A stretch of 64,000 nt of DNA from Paralichthys olivaceus (Eukaryota > Chordata > Actinopteri > Pleuronectiformes > Paralichthyidae), in NCBI RefSeq assembly GCF_024713975.1, contig NC_091096.1:4243501-4307500 (forward strand), written 5' to 3'. The translations under genes and the position numbers were made by a program. This document shows positions 51,204 through 61,554 of this stretch, one piece after another. Every line of letters starts with the position of its first letter. The first letter of the stretch is position 1. The notes beneath the pieces were generated by a model. It was not told the DNA's origin. It ran no database searches and worked only from the letters and a program-made list of their open reading frames with translations.

Positions 51204-52936
51204 CTCCTATGATGTGCACAGTCATTTGTGGGAGAGAAAACTTGGCTCTAATTTCGACGTCAGCTGTCACGTTTACGGAACATTTGCCTGTGCATTAAAG
51301 AAAGAGCAGCGGTGACAAATAAAAAATGTAAAGCTTTAGTTTGAACAGTTATCTTCTGTGTGTGTGTGTGTGTGTGTGTGTGAGTGTTTATCTGTCTGGA
51401 GCCTCAGGGAACCTGGGGGGAAGCCTGCTGCCTGTCTGCCTGCTGCGCTGCAGTCTGCTCATAAAGAGAGGCAGCACCGAACGCTTCACGCTTCATTCAT
51501 TAACAATACAATGCTAATGAGGGTGCTCCACTGTATAATGTGCAGTGTGTAGACATAACCTCATGGAGGTTTAGGTTCAAGGTGCAAATATATATTTCCT
51601 CGACTTGGAAAATGTGTTGAAACAGCACAAAACACAGAGAAGCTTCACAATATGTGAGAGAAAAACCAAAGAATAAGGTAGTTCCTGTATTTTTACTGTA
51701 TTATCCTCATGAGAAATCCTTCTAGGGACTTTCATTATGCATTTCCTCATTAACCGTTAACCGATAAACTATAGAGCATTAGTTGTTGACTTCGTGCTGT
51801 GGCCCTTTAATATGAACTCTCAGTCGACTGTCAGCTGACTCTCATGTGACCTCACACAGAGAATCACACAGGCCTCATCACGTCAAGACTTTTATCACTA
51901 AATCTAAAATTTCCCACAGATCACTGCGTCCTCACACTTTGTGCTCTGCAGCTGACCTGTGACCTGCCTCGAGCAGGAAGAAATCAAAAGAGCCATTTCC
52001 CGTTGAGGTCAACAACAGAAACCACACACCCCAGAAACACAACCGTGTTTACAGCTCAGCAACAAGAGCTCAAATTTAACTATGCAGCTGTCGCACTCGA
52101 CGCGATATGTACGTCCAGTACGACTCATTTCAGTGACAAAGATTTCACTGTTTACATGTTTATATGAGGAGCAGGATGAGGTGATACACAGGCCTGATGG
52201 TGACGTCATGGCGTGGAGGTGAGAAGAGGGGCGAGAGTGGCGGGGGTGGATTTGGACCGATGGTTGTCCAGTTGCTGGCCACATCAGAGGAGCCGGGGGG
52301 CAAGCAGACAGCAACCGCTGCTCCCCTCCCTCTAATCTGAGTCTGGGTAATCAGAAACACATGGCTCCCCATAATGACTCCAGTGTTGTCCTGCGAAGTA
52401 GAGCAGGGCTGCGAGGGTCATGTACACACCAGCACCCAGCCACAGTGACGGTAAATACACGGCCAACACTTCCCTTCACACGCCGCTACACCGCACCCAC
52501 GGACACTAAATAAGTCCTGGCATCCGAGCACGAGTAAAAACCACTCTTCTGCCCTTTTCGTTCAGCTGTTATCAGTGTGTCTGGATAAATAAACCTCAGA
52601 TAAGAAAGAGTGCGAATAATCCTGACCCGGGCTCTGAGTCAGAGAGATGTGATGGAGGCAGATCTGATGCCAGCTGATGGGGAAACGTTCCGGCAGGCAG
52701 AAGGTGAGTAACTCTGCATCGACATGTGTTTCTGTAACTGCAAAAACAAAAGTAAAGTTAGAGTTTATATCTGAAAACAAAATCTGCTGTAAGATTCAGT
52801 TGGTCGCTCACAGACAGGACTGATCGGCGGGTTCAGTGCACAGAAACATAACCTGTCTGCTTATTTTTCCCTGGGTCTGCACCGACACACTCAGTCTTGT
52901 GATCATTTTCCGTCCCAATATCTGGAGCAATGCAGC

Positions 52937-52938
<2 letters not shown>

Positions 52939-52976
<38 letters not shown>
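52939..52976. repeat. (CT)n microsatellite
   Basis: Nineteen CT units; a shorter TC run is at about 50085-50107. Confidence 0.95.
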
Positions 52977-52981
<5 letters not shown>

Positions 52982-55433
52982 TCTGCACCAGGTTGGAGTG
53001 AGTGAGAAGCAGAAAGGAAAGAAAAAAAAATCTTTGGTCGGGTCAGCCTGTGGAATTATGTGAAAGCTGAAACCTCAGGCCACATTATGAAGTCTGTATA
53101 CCCATTTTACTGCACAAGATAGCGGATGGATGGGTGTGTGAGGGATAAAAGGGGGGAGGAAGGAGAGAACGAGGGAGAAGAAGGAAAATGGGCTGTGGAG
53201 AAAAACACAAAAGAAGGAGAAAGGGTTTAAAAGAACGACAGAAAAAGAAAGAGAGAGAAAAGGGGAAGAAAAAGAGCATCTGACTGATCTGCTTCCTATT
53301 AGCCGTCCAAATCTTCTCCCCCTAATACGCTCGTTCTGCAGAATTATGCTGACAAAGGGGGAAAATTTCAGGGCAATTTGAAGTCCCAGACAACGGTTTG
53401 CACACCCTGAAAGACACGGAGGAAAAATAAACTCTCCATCTGGATAGAGAGAGCAATGTGGCTTCATTTCTCACTATTTGTGCTTATTTATTTCCACATT
53501 TACAGAGCGAGTGCAAATAACTACTGTGTGTGTGTGTGTCTTCCAGAAGCTTTATGTCCCGACGCTGCCAGAATAATAATACGGCAAACCAAAGTAAATT
53601 GTACTTTTCAATCTCATACAATGAAGTTTATTGATCCCAAACAGAAACTTCAACACTTCTTTTGTCTGCAGCGTCTTTTCAGGACTCCAGCTCTGTGTGT
53701 TGTCGTTCGTAGAACTTGTGCATCAAGAGCAAACTATTTTAGGTCACTGCCACTGCAAGGGAGTTTCATTTCTGTTATAATGACAGTCTTAAATCGCACA
53801 GCGAGTAGATGTCACTGGAAATCTATAAACACACGTCTGATGCTGGCATTTCCCCTCCTCTTCTGGTTGTGTGCTGACCTCAGTTCTCCGTGGTTTTGGC
53901 TCCAGAAAAGCACCAGCATCCATTTCCAGTAAATGTCATTTCATAAGTTCCTGAATTTCCACGGGGGCTGAGGAGGAACATCGAACGCGGAAGGAGGAGC
54001 GCAATTAGACAGTGTTTTCTTGACAGGGATAACAGATGAAAACAGCACTTTTCAAATCTCCCCTGGCTGCGTCTGATGCAAAGAATCGGCCGGGGAAATG
54101 ACAGTATTTTTAAGAAATCAGGGACGTAGCAGACGCACATGTTTGTCAGACAAAACTAGAAGAAAAACTCAGAACTCTATGTTACAGTGACTCAGAACTT
54201 AGACCAACAGCAGGCTGTCAAAACAAATCAAGAGATCTGCGGAGATGACGAGGAATCTCGCCTTTATTTCTGCAGAATATCTTTGTCAGCATGAGAAGTT
54301 GCGTTACAGCTGAGAAGGAGTTGCTTAATCCCCAAACCTGAACTTACATGGGCATCGGAAAACTGCTCTTGAGTCAGTCCGCGGCAGAATTAATATTCCC
54401 GACCTCTTTTAAGTGTAACATGACTCCACTTTCTTTCTGCTTTGCATTGCAGAAAATATTTGTCTTTTTTCCCCCCTCACTCATAAATTTCTTTCTTCCT
54501 CTCCTCGCAGGGACTGAAATGGCTACCAGATGTGGTTCCAATCTGTTCCTGTTGCCATGGAAACGCGGGGACTGGAATAGGTTTTCAGAGTCCAGGGCTT
54601 TTTGGCTGACTCATAGGGCCTCAGTTTTAAAAGCCTCGCTGTTGCTATAGATTTGGCACGAGGGCGCCCCAGCTCCAAGTCATGTTTAGACTGGCAGCCG
54701 AGATGTCATTGAACCCCCTTCCCATACTCCTCACCCTGACTTTTTGACCATGCCTTGCGTTATTCTGTATAGTCGCTCCTTTGTGTTTCACACGTCCACC
54801 TTCAATACCAAGTCAATAAAACCAGCAAAATATTATTCTCCACTAACTGCAGAGGGGATATGAAAAGGCCAAGTTCCATAATCATACACAGGCTTTGCGT
54901 GTTTAAATGCATTCATAAGCTGCAGGCACAGGAATCCCTAACCAGAGATGATACACATGATCAATCACCTTAGTTTATCCTGAACTGCTGCGCGGTGGTG
55001 ACACGCAATGTTCGTTTCCAAGCTGTGACTTTCCCACAACATGTCAGGGATGAAAAGCCAGAGAGCATGTGTCGGTGCGCTCAGCTGAGAATCTCCTCCA
55101 TCTGCTCGTCCTCAGCTCGCAGATGGAGGCAGTTGTGTCAACGTTCCTTTGCATCCTGGCAATGAATCAGCCTTCAAGACGTTGTCACATTGGATGTGCG
55201 ATGACTGGAGGGGCGTGTTTTGACTCTGGTATTGGATGGAAATTAAAAAGAAGATTGATTTGAACTATTAAAGTCCAACTAAGAAGTCTAGCTGCTGATG
55301 ATGATGTTCTACATCCTTGAAGTAAATGCCAACATCAACACACTCACATGTTACAGTATTACAATGCTGCAATCCAAGGCACAATCTGACGCCCTGCAAG
55401 TTTTTACTCTGCATTTGGACGTCTTGTCCACAA

Positions 55434-55786
55434 TTAAAGGTACAGTGTGTAGAATTTTGTGATATCTAGTGTCGAAGTTGCATGTTGCAGTTGAACACCC
55501 TTCACCTCATCCTCTCCTTCAAAATATGAAAAAAGAAACTGTGGAAGCCTTTAATTGTCAGAAAAACTCAAAAGGTGTTTAGTTTGTCCAGACTAGACTC
55601 ATGTAAAAAACATGGCGGCCTCAGTACAGAGGGTCCCCTCATACAAATATGAAGTATTTAAATATAAAGGGCCTTTTCTGGGGTAAAGAAAACTACAATT
55701 CATACAATTTAGATGAAACGATTATTCTACATTAAATTTCTGCCAATAGTTCTCTTTCACCTAAATCTTACACACTGGACCTTTAA
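55434..55786. mobile_element. Non-autonomous DNA transposon (MITE-like) with TTAA ends
   Basis: Begins TTAAAGGTACAGTGTGTAGA and ends ACACACTGGACCTTTAA, an imperfect inverted repeat of about 20 bp with TTAA at both ends, as for piggyBac-type target sites. It has no transposase ORF. The internal text (GTTGCATGTTGCAGTTGAA, ACATGGCGGCC) belongs to a repeat that is abundant in teleost genomes; that family match is from memory. Confidence 0.75.
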
Positions 55787-57975
55787 ATGTTTTCTCTCAA
55801 AATCTGTATAAATAACCAGAGTATCTGTGAAACAATGACATCACAGCTCATGTATGCCAGCAGCTGCTTTGTGTGACAAGTATTGTCTCGAAACAATAAC
55901 AACAACAATGGCAGCTACACACTTGGTAAGCGTTGCTAAGATCTAATCACAAGTTTGTAGCTAATTTTGATATTTTGTAAAACAGAGTGTTAAGTATCCA
56001 ATCAAGAAAATATCCACAGTAGTGTAGACAAGGCTTTTGTCTTTTGTGTTAGCTATAAAAAAATTCTGATCGGAATACTTTTGTGGTCAACATTAATGAA
56101 AGGCTTCATCAAAGTAGGTATGAGAATGTGCTGAGTTCCAAAGTGAATCCAAAGCCAGACTCAACACTTCATAAAACATACATGCATTCATTATACACAT
56201 GTAGAAGACCATGTAGAAAAGTGAAGAATCCAAAACAAAGCCTCTCCGTCTTCTGTTTCCAATTACCCATCACATGACCCATCCAACCATCCTTACATCA
56301 ACCCATTCATCCTCCTCCATTGCCTTGTGGCCCAGCCCTGGCTCTATCCTTCTTCTCCCCGCCAAAAGAGGACACATATGCAGCGCGTGATTAACTCCTT
56401 AGCACAGAGTTTCCAATGTTTTTCCCCAATGAAAGGAGCTCTTGTCCCTCCTCTATCCTGAAGGAGCCAAATCAACAGTCCCCTGGTTTCCTCGGGCTCT
56501 TTGAAGGGCCGCTGTGACCAAACAACTCTGCAGGACTCCTGCTTCGTCCCGGGACGCAGCAGCCCAGTAGCCCGCAGTCGTCAAAGGAAAGGGTCAAATA
56601 TCAATCAGCATTTGAATGAATCTCTTCAGAGAATACAACAGGCGATTTGTGTGGTGTATTACTTCATATATCCCATTTCACCTTATTGTTGTTCTACGCT
56701 GGAATCAGACACCAGGAGAAGAAGCCAACGAGAGGCTGTGACCCCCAGAGTAGGAACTGGGTCTAAGTTTATCGTGGCTGTCATTGTGAATCAATAAAAT
56801 GAGATGTGATTTTTAACTTCTGCTTTGACTAGAGCTACATGTATTGCTTTTTTTATTCCAAAGAAGTAAATGAGGAAACACCATGAATTTAATGACCGTA
56901 CACAAATGGAAATCAAAGATGCTAAAACACTCCACAAAAGACAAAATATATCTTACAGTTGGTAACGATTTTGCAGCTTTTCAGGCCCATCTTTACAAAA
57001 AAAGCACTGTAAGCCTATGATAACAGGCACGGACGGGCCAGTCAGATTAAAAATGACCACTTACTTCATTATTACACAATGTTAAGGTTTTAACTATATG
57101 CAATTGTTTCAACAGTGGTATCATAGTAGTATTGTACAATCCTTTCTGTATGTTTTCTTATGTGAGGCAATAATAATGACTGAAACAAGAAACAAGACAA
57201 GAAGATTACAGATTTCCTGTGCAGATATTAATGCCATATAATTACACTCTGCGTCATGCAGTTAAGTGTTAAACAAACAATAACATCAACAGAGAACAAT
57301 TACAAAGCCAATGTAAACTTTACAGGAGGGAAGTACTCATACTGTAGGTTTGCTTCAGAGCCAAAAATAAGTGACATACCAATGAAAAGCAAATGAAGCA
57401 TGAAAGCCAGTTCATCGACACCAAGGAAAACAGAAGAACTAAAAAAAAAGTCATATAAGCACAGCTTACAAGGATAATAAAAAGTACACAATGTATACAA
57501 GTAGAGAACGTTGAAAAAATAACCAAAGAAATGTGTTGTACCTTGATCAAAACACATAAAACCAAGACATTTTCTCAAATACGTTGTGAATGTAAAATAT
57601 TCCTCAGCCCAACACATACTGTTTTCACCCACTGCTCATAGCTCATGTTTTAAGTGCTACTTTAAAAAAAAGCTATCCACCAGTAACTGAAAAAAGAAGC
57701 ATTGTCCTCTTGAATTAGTCCAGTTTAAATGTTCCACCCAACCACTTTGTTTGCTTGACTTATTCTGGGATAAACACTTGAAATAAAAGTTGGTAACATT
57801 TTGGCTGACATCGCTTAGACTGATCCACAGTTGAGGCACATTTTAACACTCTAGGCACAGTACCATTTGGTCTTATTTTCTTACCCTATGAACAATCAAA
57901 TGAAAGCACCATGTTAATTTCAGCATGGATCTTCTAGCTTAAAATAATATGATCCTTAAGGGACAAGCATCAAGT

Positions 57976-59209
57976 TTTATTTTTTATACACAGTGCCCCG
58001 ATGGCATAAACAAATGCATGTGAAAAAAGAATAGCTCCAACGATGATACTGACCGAGTTTCTGGACTTAACTGAAAGAGCAAATAGAGATGGCAGTAGCC
58101 TCTTGACCTGTAGAGGACACTTCCGACTTTAACAAAACGATCCATTGTGTATATTTTCTAAAATGCAGTGAAGGGGAACTGCAGATTTAAACACTGGGTG
58201 ATCACAAGCATGACATAAAGCAAGGATGTAGGGCAGCTCGGGTTTCATTTTTGGTTTAGTGGTTTAGCTGACTGAACTTACAGTAAGAGCACATTCTGGT
58301 GATTTGGTGTTAGCACAAGTATGAAAGAGGTTTCAAATAGCCCCTTTTTGCAGGAAGATCAAAAGGCTTGTTTGGGCTTCAAAATACCATTCGTGACAGA
58401 GTTGAACAAAAGAGAGCCACTCCTTTGAATAAATCCCAAGATACTACATTTCTGAAGAGAAGAGCCTTGAAAGCAATATTGAAGCTCAGGAATTGAAGGC
58501 AAATCACAAGTGTGGAAGACTTAGCATAAAATGTAACTAGTTTTTGGGGTTCAAAACAGATAGCAACGAGGAAATCTGCTAACGACAAAGTTGATAAAGC
58601 TATGTAGAGTGTCATCTGCAAAGAATAGCCTTGACATAAACATGAGGCCTTTAACTTATATCTAACTGTGTCTGTGCATGTTGGTCCATTCAAATGACAA
58701 AATCAAAACAACCAATAGCTTGCAATCCTTAGAGGATCCAAATTTTCTCATTATTTTTAGTACCTTTAGTACCTGTGGAGAACGTACATAAAAATAGCTA
58801 TTTTTTCTGACACCTCCATAACATATTACAATTATGCAACCTCAAAAGCAATCCATATATAAATATAGTGGTGGACATACTGCAGAGATGAATGACCTAT
58901 GGATTATGTCAGTTTCCGGCCAAGCCACAGGCTGCTTTGTGAGATTGATACACAGTTGTTACACAAAAAAAAAAAAATCTTGAAATGTAATACAAAGGTG
59001 TATAGAGGTCATTATAATACAACTCACCAATATGCCCTTGATTTAAAAGCATTTCTCACTCTTGACTGGTCCTGAAGTCACAGCACACTCACACAGGAAA
59101 ATGTTTATTCCTCGATTGAAAAACGATGTGGTTCTCCTCCCGACAAATCCATTTAAGTTCTCTCAAAAAATCCATCACAAACTTTGTGCCATTTGTCTTC
59201 AAAAAACAC
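57976..59209 (-). other. scarf2: Probable scarf2 3' UTR
   Basis: No credible ORF. Minus-strand AATAAA signals lie at 59109-59104 (about 100 nt after the stop) and 57981-57976 (about 1.2 kb after). The transcript end is not determined. Confidence 0.4.
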
Positions 59210-60444
59210 TTATTTCACTACCTGTGGTGGCATGATGGCAGTCTTTTGCTGTGGTGTTTTACTTTCAGGTGTTTCCAAAGTACCCTCCTTGCCTTTCTTC
59301 CTGGGTGGCTTTTTTATTGGAGTTTTCTTTGGTGTAGGATCCAGCGCTGGGTCCCCTGACCTTGAGCCGTTCAAGTCCTGCTTCTCCGGGCTCTTGGCTT
59401 CCGGGGTCCCGAGGTCGGTAGTGACGGGCGCCACCATCTTCTGTAGGCTGCTTGAGGTGGGCAACAGGGGCTTGGTGGAGCCCTGCTGGCACAATCCACT
59501 GGAGGGGTTCCTCTTGGCTTTCTGTGGGGGTGTGGGCTTCTCTCGGTTTCCCTTGGGTGTGGAGAGACCGTTGGTTTTCGTCAGGCCTGTCCCCTCATTC
59601 CTGTTGATGCTTTGGGTTTTCTCCTTGAGCTGAGCAGCCAGCAGTGTGGCAGCCTCAGAGTTCATATGTGGATGGATTAACTTAGGGCTCTTGGGTGGCT
59701 CCTTGGGGGTCTCCTTTGGACTGTCAGAGCTCTTCTTCTCAGATGAAGAGCTATGGAAGTTACTAATCTTCTTCAGGGCATTCTGAACAACACCATTAAT
59801 GTGCTCCATGTGACTGGGACTGCTGTGCTCGTCCCCAGACTTCTTACCTCGCAGAGGTTTGTGTTTACTGGGTGAACCATTGGCGTCTGCCTCCTTCCCC
59901 TCCTGTTTCTTCTGCTGCTCACGGTTTCTCTCCTTCATTTTCTGCCGCTCCTCACTCTTGGCTGAGCCATCACTTGAGCTCCTCTTTTTCTCCTTTGGCA
60001 CTGCCAGGACCTTCATCCCCCCTTGCCCCTGCTGCTCTGGCTGGGGAGTCCCGGTGGCATTACCGTGTATCCACGATATCTTGGGCTTAGTCGATGGATC
60101 TGGAGGGCGTGGTTTAGGCTTGCCAGGTGAAGGCGGTGGTTTTCCATTGCGCTTGGTGTCTGGTGTAGGAGCGCCTTCCCCATCCTTGCCACTACCATCA
60201 TCCTCTTTGGACTTGGAGAGGCGGGCTATGCGGGCATAGAGAGCCGCAGTTGTGGACTCAGAACCACTGGTGGACCCCTCACTGTCAGACGACTTGATCA
60301 GGGGCTGCTCACTGCCTTCTGCTTTGGTGATGCTGGTGTCTTTCAGGGATGTGTACTCCCCTGCATCCTCCTCATTAGGAACAGCTTCGGGCCTTTCTGC
60401 TGCTGGGCTGGGGCTGCACTTCTCTTTGCTTTCATTCACCGACT
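59210..60444 (-). CDS. scarf2: scarf2 last coding exon
   Basis: Acceptor TTGGATTCACAG before 60444; the split codon gives Glu. It has 1,235 nt ending with TAA at 59212-59210 and encodes about 411 residues of low-complexity tail with islands of conservation (ALYARIARL, KPKISWIHG, LLAAQLKEKT, KKTPIKKPPRKK). It runs beyond the KKPPRKK block with residues ending PPQVVK. Confidence 0.94.
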
Positions 60445-61554
60445 CTGTGAATCCAAGGCAGATCACAAATTATATATTAAATTATGTACAAATATCTCAT
60501 TAGAAGAAGTGACACATAAATCTGAGGTCCAGTTCATGAGCAATTCAACAAACCGTGGCTTTAATCAATACACTGCGGTTTGGTCTAGTATGGCCATTAG
60601 TTTACTGTGACTAATGTTTGCTCATGTGAGCTGGCTACTGAGTACTTGCTGTTAAACGACTCAATTGTTCTCTCAGTGTGGTGCCATTACCTCATGTTCA
60701 ATGTTACACTATAATTACGTACTTGACAATGACTATTGTATATTGACAAAATGATAAAATTTGTGCCTTATCATTTTTCATGCAAGGCGTCATTATTTCC
60801 TTCCCACCAGAGAAGCATTCACACATGTTATTAAAGATTGATATCTCTTCATTTGTTAATTTGTATACACATACTTGAGAGCTGGAATGGTTCCAGTTCC
60901 TATCTTTGCAAATCTAATTCAAAGCCCTTTCAACATGTTTACAGTAATGAGTCTGTGCCTTCTGCGTTCTGCTCGCAATCAATTGTTTTCAAAGCCCTTG
61001 AACCATTAATGAGGAAAATGAGAATTCAATCACAGCACTAAACATACATCCATCAAACACACTTTAGAAAATACCCGCAGAAAAAACCTTGACCTCCAGA
61101 ATAGAAACTGATGGAATGGGTGTTTCCCGTCAAACTTCAAGAGGTTTGTCACTGTTTGGATTTGCGCCATATGCTGACTTGACTATTCCATTTCCTGTTT
61201 ATACTCCCCTTGTTCCCTAAGCAAAACCTGGACCTCGATGGCACAAGATAAAGAGTCATGCTATCTCGGTAATGACATTAACAGCAATGGGGATGTCACA
61301 GCATGGCACAGTGTGAATGCCCCTTCATGCAAAAGGCCAATTATCCTTTTATGTGCATCATTCCAGATAATGAAACTGTTTATTTAACAGTGACTCACCT
61401 TCATGGGGCACACAGTAAACCGGCCCCTCATCTCCACTCTCAAAGGAAGAGAAGGACTCCTGGGATGACCAGGAAGAGGGGGAGGGCTGCTCGGCCACTG
61501 AGGGGGGCTCGATGAAGCTGCAGTTGAAGGTGTTCTCTGGGTCATGGTGGGCTA
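59210..61554 (-). CDS. scarf2: Scavenger receptor class F member 2 (SREC-II), C-terminal two coding exons, partial
   Basis: Exons 61554-61399 and 60444-59210 join in phase and encode about 463 residues of cytoplasmic tail. The 5' part lies beyond position 64000. Seen: AHHDPENTFNCSFIEPPS and EGPVYCVPHEE match the juxtamembrane region of human SCARF2. The tail then carries ALYARIARL, PKISWIHG, EAATLLAAQLKEKT, PPQKAKR and KKTPIKKPPRKK, each with a SCARF2 counterpart. The region is rich in Ser, Pro and Lys and probably disordered. Known: SCARF2 is a single-pass receptor with EGF-like repeats that binds SCARF1; human mutations cause Van den Ende-Gupta syndrome. No EGF-like cysteine pattern was found upstream inside the window. 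Confidence 0.93.
61399..61554 (-). CDS. scarf2: scarf2 penultimate coding exon
   Basis: Acceptor CTGTTCTCAG before 61554, donor GTGAGT. 156 nt; enters and leaves in phase 1. It encodes the juxtamembrane acidic/serine segment with PSPSSWSSQESFSSFESGDE and the conserved GPVYCVPHE. Confidence 0.93.

Larger units (their letters stand above)
48639..57975. other. Intergenic DNA, no gene named (9.3 kb)
   Basis: Between selenoe and the scarf2 3' UTR. Two exon-like or membrane-like segments on the minus strand (49470-49553 and 52333-52472) are unexplained. Also present: several TG and TC microsatellites, a TTAA-flanked repeat at 55434-55786 and an X-box sequence at 54551-54564. Confidence 0.55.

Noticed and set aside
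52640-52705. Plus-strand start plus donor (ATG near 52650, GTGAGT at about 52705)
   Set aside because: Short peptide with no homologue I recognise and no acceptor-flanked partner exon downstream.
53456-53932. 158-codon ORF on the plus strand
   Set aside because: No domain, no conserved motif, includes a TG microsatellite translation and repeat-like text (TTTATTGATCCCAAA); looks like a chance ORF.
59126-60239. Plus-strand ORFs of 70-150 codons
   Set aside because: Antisense shadows of the scarf2 last exon.
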